Assembly: GCA_017304505.1 (NCBI GenBank)
Contig: JAFKKQ010000367.1
Location: forward strand, 1-7,330
Length of the DNA stretch: 7,330 nucleotides
Source: Hyphomicrobiales bacterium
GTDB taxonomy: Bacteria; Pseudomonadota; Alphaproteobacteria; Rhizobiales; Xanthobacteraceae
Direction: 5' to 3'
The notes under the pieces are model-generated. The model searched no databases. It had not been told where the DNA came from and saw nothing but the letters and a program-made list of their open reading frames with translations. Each line of letters begins with the position of its first letter. Position 1 is the stretch's first letter. Of this stretch, positions 1 through 7,186 are shown piece after piece. The translations under genes were made by a program, and so were the position numbers.

Positions 1-188
1 TCCTCCGGCAGGCCACCGATGAATTGCCAGCGCACCAGCGGGCTCAGCTCCGTATCCTTGTTCACGGGGCGGTCGATGCGTACCAGGAGCCCCGCCGCAT
101 CGAGATCGGCGATGTGCTGTTGCAGGTCGAGCCGCGGGCCTTTGGCCGGCGTGGCGCTGTCGGTTTTGGCGGTCGGCTTATCGAGCAT
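1..188 (-). CDS. UbiD-family decarboxylase, N-terminal part (runs off left edge)
   Basis: The first 62 codons of a gene reading leftward, cut by the window edge. The ATG at 188-186 follows an ACGAGG ribosome-binding sequence (204-199) at good spacing. After a roughly 18-residue Ala/Lys/Thr-rich leader comes LDLQQHIADLDAAGLLVRID and then NKDTELSPLVRWQF. From memory this matches the N-terminus of UbiD-type decarboxylases (L-R-x-H-I-x-x-L-E-x-x-G-x-L-x-R-I-D, then NKDTE-x-x-P-L-V-R-W-Q). Family members are cytoplasmic, use prenylated FMN supplied by a UbiX-type enzyme, and reversibly decarboxylate aromatic or alpha,beta-unsaturated acids. The cofactor-binding and catalytic Arg/Glu residues lie outside the window, so substrate and integrity cannot be judged. 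It is divergent from the hydrolase gene at 306, sharing a short intergenic region. Family call fairly sure; substrate unknown. Confidence 0.8.
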   Translation of the reverse strand, partial: MLDKPTAKTDSATPAKGPRLDLQQHIADLDAAGLLVRIDRPVNKDTELSPLVRWQFIGGLPE

Positions 189-305
189 GGATGAGGGCCT
201 CGTTTGTTATTGTGTTGACGGTAGCACGGCCCGCTTTCAAGCTGGGACGAAAACGACAAGGCGGCCCAAGATCGCCAGTGTCGTAAACAACCATTGCGAG
301 GAAAC

Positions 306-1493
306 GTGGCCGACCGCAAAAACGATCCCGCCTTCATCTATTTCCCCACCGATTACCGCTGGTCGATGGGCCTGCTGCTATGCCTGTCCGGCGCGCCCTG
401 GGGCGGCGCCGAAATCGATGAGATCCACCGCATCGGCACCGCGCTGCGCTGCAAGCTCGGCGACGACAACGCCTGGTTCGAGGAATGGGCGCGCATGGGC
501 GACATCGTGGAGGCACGCGGCCGCGAAGCGGAATGCAAAGGTCACACGCTGACCGCCGCCGCCTGCCTGATGCGCGCCGCGCACTATTACCATATCGGCG
601 AACGCTTCCTGCAGCACGGGCCGCGCTCGCCCGCCGTCTATAAGAAGGCCGTGAAGGCGTTCGCCGACGGCGCAGCCATGCTCAAGCGCCCGCGCATTGA
701 GTCTGTCGAGGTGCCATACGGCGGCACGACGCTGCCGGCGCTGTTCGTGCACCCGGCGCCGGAGGTGGCCGGCAACAAACCCGCACCGGCGATGGTGTTC
801 TTCGACGGCTTCGACATCACCAAGGAGATTCAATATTTCAAAGGCGTGCCGGACCTGGTGGCGCGCGGCATCGGCTGTCTCATCGTTGACGGGCCGGGCA
901 ACGGCGAGAGTGTGCGCTTCCGCAATTTGCCGCTGATCGCGGAGACGGAAAAATACGCCACCGCCGCTTACGACTATCTCACCGCCCGGAAAGAGGTCGA
1001 TCCGAAACGCATCGGCGTGATGGCGATCTCGCTCGGCGGCTATTACGCGCCGCGCGCGGCCTCGCTCGAGCCGCGCTATGCCTGCTGTATCGCCTGGGGC
1101 GCGCAGTGGGATTATTACGGGACGTGGCGGCGGCGCTTCGAACTGCTGGACTCAGGCCAACTGCCATCGTTGTCGGTGCCGCCGGAGCACCTGATGTGGA
1201 TTTTCGGCGTGAAAAGCCGCGACGAAGCGATGAAGAAACTCGAAGGCTTCCGTCTCGACGGCATCGTGCAGAAGATGCGCTGTCCGTTCCTGCTGGTGCA
1301 CGGCGAAGGCGACCAGCAAATCCCGCTCGAGGTCGCGGAGACGTGCTTCGCCGCCGTCGGTTCCAAGGACAAGACGCTGAAGGTGTTCACCCGCGAGGAA
1401 GGCGGCTTTCACCATTGCCAGAACGACAACGTCACGCTTGGCACCAACTTCAGCTGGGACTGGGCGGTGGATGTGTTGAAGCCGGGAACGTGA
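306..1493 (+). CDS. alpha/beta hydrolase, FrsA / 2,6-dihydroxypseudooxynicotine hydrolase-like
   Basis: About 395 residues. The first ~130 form a helical cap-like region, followed by an alpha/beta hydrolase core. Numbered from the GTG at 306, visible elements are the strand VFFDGFD (oxyanion region), the family motif DGPGNGES starting at Asp195, the nucleophile elbow AISLGGYY with Ser242, the acid in HGEGDQQIP at Asp336, and a catalytic His in GGFHHCQ, probably His370 just before the Cys. The DGPG-x-GE and SLGG-Y/N motifs plus the H-C ending recall the C-C bond hydrolase that cleaves 2,6-dihydroxypseudooxynicotine in nicotine breakdown; FrsA-type esterases are more distant. No signal peptide, so presumably cytoplasmic. 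GTG is preferred because GAGG lies at 298-301; an in-frame TTG at 294 has no such site, and ATG 366 would cut conserved-looking sequence. The substrate is not deducible. A divergent UbiD-type gene suggests aromatic-acid or ring-cleavage metabolism (inference). Confidence 0.85.
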   Translation: MADRKNDPAFIYFPTDYRWSMGLLLCLSGAPWGGAEIDEIHRIGTALRCKLGDDNAWFEEWARMGDIVEARGREAECKGHTLTAAACLMRAAHYYHIGERFLQHGPRSPAVYKKAVKAFADGAAMLKRPRIESVEVPYGGTTLPALFVHPAPEVAGNKPAPAMVFFDGFDITKEIQYFKGVPDLVARGIGCLIVDGPGNGESVRFRNLPLIAETEKYATAAYDYLTARKEVDPKRIGVMAISLGGYYAPRAASLEPRYACCIAWGAQWDYYGTWRRRFELLDSGQLPSLSVPPEHLMWIFGVKSRDEAMKKLEGFRLDGIVQKMRCPFLLVHGEGDQQIPLEVAETCFAAVGSKDKTLKVFTREEGGFHHCQNDNVTLGTNFSWDWAVDVLKPGT

Positions 1494-1497
1494 CGCT

Positions 1498-4400
1498 TCA
1501 ATGAAAATTCCGGCCTTTCGGCATCACCTTGGCGGTGTGCTGCGCCGTGGCCAGTTCTTCCACGGCGTGGCCTTCTTTCAGCAAAGTCACCAGTGCATCG
1601 CCCGCGCGCGGATGGCGCTGGCGCAGCATGGCAGGCTGCTCGACTTTGCGGACCGGAGCGGCGTCGTCCGTTGAAAGGCGCGCCAGCAGGGACGTCAGGT
1701 CCTCGAAACGGTCGGCCACGATGTGGATGACGCCCTTCTCGTTCTGCAGCACGCCACTGACACTGATCATCCGCGCGCCCATCACCACGGGGCGAAACTC
1801 CTCGAACTTGCGCGGCCATACGATGGTGTTGGCGATGCCGGTTTCGTCTTCGAGCGTCATGAAGATGGCGTTGCCGTTGCCCGGCCGTTGCCGCACCAGC
1901 ACGAGCCCGCCGATGGTGATGCGGCGGCCGGGCCGCATCGACGGCAACAACTCATGGCGAACGATGCCGCGTGCATCGAGATCGGCGCGCAGGAACGACA
2001 CCGGATGCGCCTTCAGCGACAAACGCAGGTGGCGATAATCCTCCACCACCTGCTGACCCGGCGGCATCGGCGGCAGGTCAGCATCGGGCTCCAGTTCCGG
2101 CATCGCCGCATGCGCGAACAGCGGCAGGTCGTCCTTGTCGCCGGACCGGCGCAGCGCCTTCACCGCCCAGAGCGCATCGCGGCGACTCAGGCCCAAAGCA
2201 TTGAAGGCATCGGCGTGCGCCAGCTTCTCCAGCGCCCGCGGCGGCAGGCGCGTCCGCAGCCAGAGATCGCGCACGGAATCGAAGCCCGCGCCGCGCACCT
2301 TTTCGATGGTCTCACCCCAGTCTTCGGAAAAACCGTCGATCTGGCGGAAGCCGAGACGCAGCGCGCGGGCGGTGAAAATATCATCGCGCATCGAGGCATG
2401 ACGCGGATGCAGATGGCCCTGTGCCGCTGGGCTTTCTTCCAGCGAGCAATCCCAGCCGGAGGCGTTGATGTCGACGGGGCGCACCTCGACGCCGTGGTCC
2501 TGCGCGTCGCGCACGAGTTGCGCGGTGGCGTAGAAGCCCATCGGCTGGCTGTTGAGCAACGCCGCCGCGAACACATCGGGGTAATGGCGCTTGATCCACG
2601 CCGAGGCGTAGACGAGCAGCGCGAAGCTCGCCGCATGACTTTCCGGGAAACCGTATTCGCCGAAGCCCTCGATCTGCTTGAAGCAATCCTCCGCGAATTT
2701 CTGCGGGTAGCCGCGCTTGTACATGCCTTCAACAAAGCGCTTCCTGAAAAGCTTGACCTCGCCGGTTCGCCGGAAGGTCGCCATCGAGCGGCGCAGCTTG
2801 CTCGCCTCGGCCGGCGAGAAACCCGCACAATCGATGGCGATCTGCATCGCCTGCTCCTGGAACAAAGGAACGCCGAGCGTCCGCTCGAGAATGTTCTTGA
2901 GTTCGTCCTTGTGACCGAACTCAGGCTTGGGAGAGTGATACTCGACCGGCTCCAATCCTTCCTTCCGGCGCAGATAGGGGTGCACCATGTTGCCCTGGAT
3001 CGGGCCCGGCCGCACGATCGCCACTTCGATCACCAGGTCGTAGAAATTTTCCGGGCGCAGGCGCGGCAGCATCGACATCTGCGCCCGGCTTTCCACCTGG
3101 AACACGCCGATGGAATCGGCGCGCGACAGCATGGCGTAAACCGCTCGGTCATCCGCCGGGATGCTCGCGAGCGTGTGCCCGACGCCGTAATTCCGCTTGA
3201 GCAGATCGAGCCCGCGCCGAAGGCATGACAACATGCCGAGGCCCAGCACATCGACCTTGAGGATATTGAGTACATCGAGATCGTCCTTGTCCCATTCGAT
3301 CACCGTGCGCTTGTCCATCGCGGCGTTCTCGATCGGCACGGTCTCGTCGAGGCGCGTTTCGGAAATGACGAAGCCGCCGACATGCTGAGACAAATGACGC
3401 GGGAATCCCTTAAGTTCTTCCGCCAGGGCCAACACCTGATTGAGCCGCGGGTCGGAGGCATCGAGCCCGACGCGCGCCGCCTGTTCTTTCGTCACGCCCT
3501 CCTTGGACGAGCCCCAGATCGTCGAGGTCAACGCATCGAGCGTGTCCTTGGACAGGCCGAACACCTTGCCGATATCGCGGATCGCGCTGCGGCTGCGATA
3601 GGAGATCACCGTCGCTGTCATGCCGGCGTGCCATCGTTTGTAATGTTCGTAAATGTGCTGGATGACCTCTTCGCGCCGCTCATGCTCGAAATCGACGTCG
3701 ATGTCCGGCGGCTCGTGGCGCTCGGTGGACATGAACCGCTCGAACATCAGTTTCGTCGTTTTCGGATTCACCGCCGTGATGCCGAGGCAATAACAAACGG
3801 CGGAGTTGGCCGCCGAGCCACGGCCCTGGCAGAGAATCTCTTTCGATTCCGCATACTGGACGATGTCATGGACTGTCAGGAAATAGGCCGCATAATTTTT
3901 TTCTGCGATAATGGCGAACTCCTTCGCCAAGGTGGCTTGGATGTCCGCAGGCACGCCTTGCGGATAGCGGCGCTGCGCCCCTTCCATCGTCAGGGCGACC
4001 AGCGCCTCCTGCGCCGTGTCGTATCCGTGGCGAAACTCGCTGGGATAAGCGGGCTTGATATCGCTCAATGAAAAACGACAGCGCTTGAGAAAGCGCGTAG
4101 TCTGGCCGATCGCCTTCGGCGCGTCGCGGAACAGTCGCGCCATTTCGTCCGCGGGCTTCAGGTGCCGTTCGGCGTTGGCTTCAAGAAGGGTGCCGGCTTC
4201 CTCCAGCGTGCGGTGTTCGCGGATACAGGTGACCACATCCTGCAGCGCGCGCCGCTCGGGCGCGTGATAGAGCACGTTGTTGACCGCGATCAGCGGCACC
4301 AGCGCGGCATCGGCAACCTCGCCGAGTTTTGCCAGCCGCCGCCGATCGTCGCCACGATAAAGCAAGCTCGCGGCCAGCCACACCGAGCGGCGGGGCGACA

Positions 4401-4833
4401 CCTCCTTGAGGCGATGAAGCACGCGAATCAGCGCCTCGGCGTTGATCCGTCGCGGCGGCATGACGATGAGGTTCAGTCCTTCGCATTCCTGCAGCAGATC
4501 CGGCAGGCCCAGGATGCAGTCGCCCTTGTCCGCGCGATCCTTGCCGACGGTCAAAAGGCGCGTGAGGCGGCCCCAAGCCGCGCGATCCTCGGGATAAGCG
4601 AGAATGTCGGGCGAGCCGTCGCTGAACACGAGACGCGCACCCACCGCGACCTTGAAGCCGATCAGCTTCGCCATCGCATGCGCGCGCACGACACCCGCGA
4701 CCGAGTTGCGGTCCGCGATCCCAATGCCGACAAGGCCTAGTGCCTGGGCGTGGCGCACCAGTTCTTCGGCCCTCGACGCGCCGCGCAGGAACGAGAAGTT
4801 GCTGGTCGCGGCAAGCTCGGCATAGGCCAACAT
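1498..4833 (-). CDS. dnaE2: Error-prone DNA polymerase DnaE2 (ImuC), SOS mutasome polymerase
   Basis: A 1111-residue C-family polymerase, normal length for DnaE2, intact in one frame. It is the translesion polymerase of the ImuA-ImuB-DnaE2 mutasome. Domains: PHP-like N-terminus (YAELAATSNFSFLRGAS, residues 4-20); GRGSAANSAV near 337-346; PDIDVDF with Asp377 and Asp379, matching the catalytic Asp401/Asp403 of E. coli DnaE; KVDVLGLG with the third Asp at 528; fingers with RPGPIQGNMVHPYLRR near 608; helix-hairpin-helix region about 830-895; OB fold about 972-1048; and the typical DnaE2 end PKGRNFH. The PHP motif lacks the metal-binding histidines, as expected for a polymerase without PHP proofreading. 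The ATG at 4833 is 9 bp after the imuB stop with no clear ribosome-binding site, so translation is probably coupled to imuB. It is transcribed from the LexA-controlled promoter above imuA. Its stop lies 4 bp from the end of the convergent hydrolase gene. Confidence 0.97.
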   Translation of the reverse strand: MLAYAELAATSNFSFLRGASRAEELVRHAQALGLVGIGIADRNSVAGVVRAHAMAKLIGFKVAVGARLVFSDGSPDILAYPEDRAAWGRLTRLLTVGKDRADKGDCILGLPDLLQECEGLNLIVMPPRRINAEALIRVLHRLKEVSPRRSVWLAASLLYRGDDRRRLAKLGEVADAALVPLIAVNNVLYHAPERRALQDVVTCIREHRTLEEAGTLLEANAERHLKPADEMARLFRDAPKAIGQTTRFLKRCRFSLSDIKPAYPSEFRHGYDTAQEALVALTMEGAQRRYPQGVPADIQATLAKEFAIIAEKNYAAYFLTVHDIVQYAESKEILCQGRGSAANSAVCYCLGITAVNPKTTKLMFERFMSTERHEPPDIDVDFEHERREEVIQHIYEHYKRWHAGMTATVISYRSRSAIRDIGKVFGLSKDTLDALTSTIWGSSKEGVTKEQAARVGLDASDPRLNQVLALAEELKGFPRHLSQHVGGFVISETRLDETVPIENAAMDKRTVIEWDKDDLDVLNILKVDVLGLGMLSCLRRGLDLLKRNYGVGHTLASIPADDRAVYAMLSRADSIGVFQVESRAQMSMLPRLRPENFYDLVIEVAIVRPGPIQGNMVHPYLRRKEGLEPVEYHSPKPEFGHKDELKNILERTLGVPLFQEQAMQIAIDCAGFSPAEASKLRRSMATFRRTGEVKLFRKRFVEGMYKRGYPQKFAEDCFKQIEGFGEYGFPESHAASFALLVYASAWIKRHYPDVFAAALLNSQPMGFYATAQLVRDAQDHGVEVRPVDINASGWDCSLEESPAAQGHLHPRHASMRDDIFTARALRLGFRQIDGFSEDWGETIEKVRGAGFDSVRDLWLRTRLPPRALEKLAHADAFNALGLSRRDALWAVKALRRSGDKDDLPLFAHAAMPELEPDADLPPMPPGQQVVEDYRHLRLSLKAHPVSFLRADLDARGIVRHELLPSMRPGRRITIGGLVLVRQRPGNGNAIFMTLEDETGIANTIVWPRKFEEFRPVVMGARMISVSGVLQNEKGVIHIVADRFEDLTSLLARLSTDDAAPVRKVEQPAMLRQRHPRAGDALVTLLKEGHAVEELATAQHTAKVMPKGRNFH

Positions 4834-4842
4834 CGTGGATGC

Positions 4843-6414
4843 TCACACAAACAGGCCATGCAGGAACCAGCGCGGCTGCCGCGGCGGCTTGACCTCGCCT
4901 CCGAAGAGTCCTTCGCGATAAAGCCACGCCCGCATGCCATCGCGGCTTTCGACGCGGAAGTAATCGCGCGTGAGCGCACGCCCATGACGGTCGTTGCGCC
5001 ACCATTCCGCGGCGATGCGTTCGGGCCCCTCGGCCCGCAGAACGTGGTGCCCCACCCGCCGCCAGGAAAACTGCACCGGAGGACCGTCGGGCACCTCTGC
5101 TGTGGCATCGACCGGCTCCGGCGGTTCGAGCAGGCGCAGCGGGCGGGTCGGCGACAGGGAGTCCTGTGTGAGGTCTTCCCTCTTATCCTTGTTGGCACGC
5201 GACGAAGGCGGCGCATGCGCGGGCACCGCCATCACGGCGTGCTCCGGAATATGCGTGTCGCGCGGCCGCAGACGGGTGACGTTGCGCAGCCCGAACCGCG
5301 CTCCGAACCGGTCGATCAGATGCGCCAAATCCTCGGCGTGGTCGCCGCCGGCAAGCCCGGTCTGCGCCGGATCGCAGCGTTCGCTCACCAGCGAAGCCAG
5401 CCGCACCATGTCGTAGCCGAAGCCCGGATCGCAGGCATCGCCCAGCACCGCAAGCCGCTCCTCGAACAGTTTGCGCACGCGCGGCGGATCGCGCAGCGGC
5501 GCGCCGGTGCCGATCTCAAGACGATGCACCGCGCCGTCCGCGCGGAACAACACGAGTTGGAACAGCCGGCCGCCCTCCCCGCGCCGCTCCAGAACCTCGG
5601 CTAAGCGAAACGCCAGTTGCTCGATGGTGCCAAGCACATCGGCCTCGCGCCCGACCGGCTCGGCGAAGCGCTGTTCGGCCATCGCCGCCGGCACCGGCAG
5701 GCGCGGCGCGATCGGCTCCTTCACGCGGCCGAGCGCCTGGTCGAGGCGATACAGCAGGCTTGCGCCAAATCGCGCGGCAAATGGCGCGCGCGGGCGCGAG
5801 GCAAGATCGGCAACGCGGATCAGACCGGCGGTCCTCAGATCCGCGGCGATTTCGACATCGACACGCAGCGCCGCGACCGGCAAAGGCAAGATCGCCGCTT
5901 CGGTCTCGCCGCACGGGACGATTTTTTGCTCGCCATACCGCGCCACGCCCCAAGCGCAGCCCACCGTATCGGCCACCGCGGCCCGCACGCGAAGGCCGCC
6001 GCGCCAAAGCCGCGCGACAAGATCGCGGACCATCCTCGCCTCGCCGCCGAACAGATGCGCGCAGCCGGTGATGTCGAGCACGAGCCCGTCGGGCGGATCG
6101 AGCCCGACCAGCGGCGTATAGCGGTCGCACCACTCGGCCACCGCGTCCAGCAGGCGCCGGTCAGCTTCGGAATCGGCCTCGAACACCGGAAGCGACGGAT
6201 ACATCGCACGCGCATCGGCAAGCGGCATCCCAAGCCGCAGCCGCATGCGTGCCGCCGCATCGTTCAGCGCCACGATGCGTTGGGCCGAACGGATCGACTC
6301 GACCACGACCGCCGGCGGCCTCTCAGCCGACGTTGGCCAGCGGCGTTCGATCCGGTCGGTCGAAAGCCGCCGCAGCCACAGCGACAGGTACCGCCGATTG
6401 GAAGGCGCATGCAT
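4843..6414 (-). CDS. imuB: ImuB, Y-family polymerase-like mutasome scaffold
   Basis: A 523-residue protein related to Y-family (DinB/UmuC) polymerases but without polymerase activity. In other bacteria it tethers DnaE2 and ImuA to the beta clamp. It opens with RRYLSLWLRRLSTDR (7-21), where active DinB proteins carry the metal-binding Asp of I-D-M-D; here those positions are Leu/Trp. The second catalytic motif (S-x-D-E) reads GLDPPDG, with Pro107 replacing the Glu. Next come LDITGCAHLFGGE (113-125) and RAAVADT (144-150). A candidate clamp-binding peptide QTGLAG lies at 351-356, imperfect against Q-x-x-L-x-F. A variable linker (about 395-440) precedes the conserved tail DYFRVES...WLYREGLFGG...PRWFLHGLFV. 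The ATG at 6414 is chosen because family conservation begins right after it; the frame runs open further upstream, but that stretch is imuA coding sequence. A weak GGGA sits 5 bp ahead. It overlaps the imuA C-terminal frame by 92 bp and lies 9 bp before dnaE2. Confidence 0.95.
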   Translation of the reverse strand: MHAPSNRRYLSLWLRRLSTDRIERRWPTSAERPPAVVVESIRSAQRIVALNDAAARMRLRLGMPLADARAMYPSLPVFEADSEADRRLLDAVAEWCDRYTPLVGLDPPDGLVLDITGCAHLFGGEARMVRDLVARLWRGGLRVRAAVADTVGCAWGVARYGEQKIVPCGETEAAILPLPVAALRVDVEIAADLRTAGLIRVADLASRPRAPFAARFGASLLYRLDQALGRVKEPIAPRLPVPAAMAEQRFAEPVGREADVLGTIEQLAFRLAEVLERRGEGGRLFQLVLFRADGAVHRLEIGTGAPLRDPPRVRKLFEERLAVLGDACDPGFGYDMVRLASLVSERCDPAQTGLAGGDHAEDLAHLIDRFGARFGLRNVTRLRPRDTHIPEHAVMAVPAHAPPSSRANKDKREDLTQDSLSPTRPLRLLEPPEPVDATAEVPDGPPVQFSWRRVGHHVLRAEGPERIAAEWWRNDRHGRALTRDYFRVESRDGMRAWLYREGLFGGEVKPPRQPRWFLHGLFV

Positions 6415-7041
6415 GATGATCCCACTCGATGAACCACCGGCCGGACGGGCCGCGCCGGTTCTTATGCAGAGACACGTCGAAACACGCGCGACCGAGGCCG
6501 CCGTAGGCGTCGGGCCGGCTCGGTGCCGCCGCGACCGTCCAGCGGGTCGCTGCGGCACATGGCGCGGCCAGGGCGCGATGACGCACCAGCAGACCAAGAC
6601 CTGCATTCTCGCGCGCGGCCAGCGTAAGCCGCCGCGTTGCGGTCAGTCCGGCCGCTTCGCCCTCGCCGCTCAGTTCGGCAACGACGCCGGCCAGCGCGCG
6701 ACAACGGAGCCCCTCTTCCATCGCCCAGAGCACATCGACCGCACGCGACCCTCGCTCATCGCGAAGCCGGTCGCAATCCACAGCACCTCTCCGCCCGTCC
6801 TCGCGGCGCGTGCCGCCAGCGCCAAGGCGAATCCACTGGCGGCCGCCAGATGCATCGGCGCAGCCGGGGCGAATTCATGCAGCAGGCCGAAAGCAAGTCC
6901 GCCGCCGAGCACGGCATCAATCGACGCGCCGAGACCGACCCGCCGCTCCCGGTCGGACAGCCGGGGGGTCAGGCTCGGATCAATCCCAGCCAGCGCCTCG
7001 CGGAGATGGCGGAGCGTGGCCGCAGGCGCAGCCGTGCTCAT
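6323..7041 (-). pseudogene. imuA: imuA, disrupted by an apparent internal out-of-frame deletion
   Basis: ImuA is a RecA-like cytoplasmic partner of ImuB needed for SOS mutagenesis in Caulobacter-type systems. The ATG at 7041 has AGAGGA at 7052-7047. The N-terminal half reads well to WIATGFAMSEG (W88-G98) and includes VGLGASIDAVLGGGLAFG and LLHEFAP, typical of the family. After about 6750 this frame degenerates and stops at 6672-6670 (123 residues). The family continues in another minus frame: SRAVDVLWAMEEGLR, ALAGVVAEL, LTATRRLTLAARE, AATRWTVAAAPS and GPSGRWFIEWDHH, ending at 6323. Joining the halves leaves about 20-23 residues missing compared with ImuA homologues as I remember them (a G-L-G-L-D-P-x-R-L-L-x-V-type segment). 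That fits a deletion of 3k+1 bases near 6740-6755. A lone base error would not remove these residues. A GTG at 6781 could start a C-terminal fragment, but no good ribosome-binding site is evident. Family sure; lesion likely, unless it is an assembly error. Confidence 0.78.
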
Positions 7042-7057
7042 GGCAATCCTCTATCAT

Positions 7058-7072
7058 GTTCGTGTTTTGTTC
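7058..7072 (-). promoter_or_regulatory. LexA binding site (alphaproteobacterial SOS box)
   Basis: GTTCGTGTTTTGTTC on the plus strand, i.e. GAAC-N7-GAAC reading toward imuA. This is an exact match to the direct-repeat SOS box known for alphaproteobacterial LexA. Only 16 bp separate it from the imuA ATG, and it lies downstream of a TTGACT -35-like hexamer, where bound LexA would block transcription start. It should put imuA, imuB and dnaE2 under DNA-damage control. Confidence 0.9.
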
Positions 7073-7074
7073 TA

Positions 7075-7104
7075 ATGGATTCCCGATTGCCGGGAGGAAG
7101 TCAA
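7075..7104 (-). promoter_or_regulatory. Candidate imuA operon promoter
   Basis: CTTGACT (TTGACT at 7104-7099) is a good -35 hexamer for the minus strand. The -10 is poor: ATCCAT at 7080-7075 gives an 18 bp spacer, and CATTAG at 7077-7072 would give 21 bp. The LexA box begins immediately downstream, so the placement makes sense for a repressed SOS promoter, but the exact start site cannot be fixed from sequence. The spacer contains the palindrome TCCCG-ATTGC-CGGGA (7081-7095). Confidence 0.45.
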
Positions 7105-7113
7105 GCACTCGGC

Positions 7114-7136
7114 TTTTCAAGAATTTCTTCAGAAAA
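7114..7136. repeat. AT-rich inverted repeat upstream of the imuA promoter
   Basis: TTTTC-AAGAA-T-TTCTT-CA-GAAAA: two 10-base arms are complementary apart from a CA bulge, around a single central base. The one-base centre makes an RNA hairpin unlikely, so a protein-binding operator or a chance AT-rich palindrome is more plausible. It lies between imuA and the small gene at 7271, and just upstream of the imuA -35 hexamer. Confidence 0.35.
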
Positions 7137-7186
7137 ATGAGTTATTTAGGAATGAAGCCGGGAAATGGAAAAGTCTTTCGCGCGGC

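Noticed and set aside
215..243. Plus-strand promoter for the hydrolase from TTGACG at 215-220
   Set aside because: The sequence 17 bp downstream (CAAGCT) is not a plausible -10, so the promoter cannot be placed.
62..337. Minus-strand open frame of 91 codons at the left edge
   Set aside because: It overlaps the better UbiD-like frame starting at 188 and crosses the divergent intergenic region; composition is Ser/Arg-rich with no recognisable motif.
1723..3228. Long open plus-strand frame opposite dnaE2 (501 codons)
   Set aside because: It is antisense to a clearly real DnaE2 with conserved motifs. Its translation is rich in Arg/His/Ala, without a recognisable domain, as expected from the complement of a GC-rich gene.
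3382..4071. Plus-strand open frame opposite the catalytic part of dnaE2
   Set aside because: Mirror image of the conserved polymerase region; no independent support.
5544..5566. Second SOS-like box inside imuB (two GAAC elements)
   Set aside because: The spacing is 11 rather than 7 bases and it is within coding sequence.
5617..6432. Plus-strand open frames opposite imuB (also 4750-5604)
   Set aside because: Low-complexity Arg/Pro/Ala-rich translations antisense to imuB; no family resemblance and no promoter or ribosome-binding evidence.
6415..6606. imuB starting upstream at 6606
   Set aside because: The added 64 residues are Arg/Pro/Ser-rich and lie within imuA coding sequence. ImuB conservation begins right after the ATG at 6414.
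6735..6760. Programmed ribosomal frameshift in imuA
   Set aside because: No slippery heptamer is seen at the junction, and a frameshift would not explain the roughly 20 missing residues.
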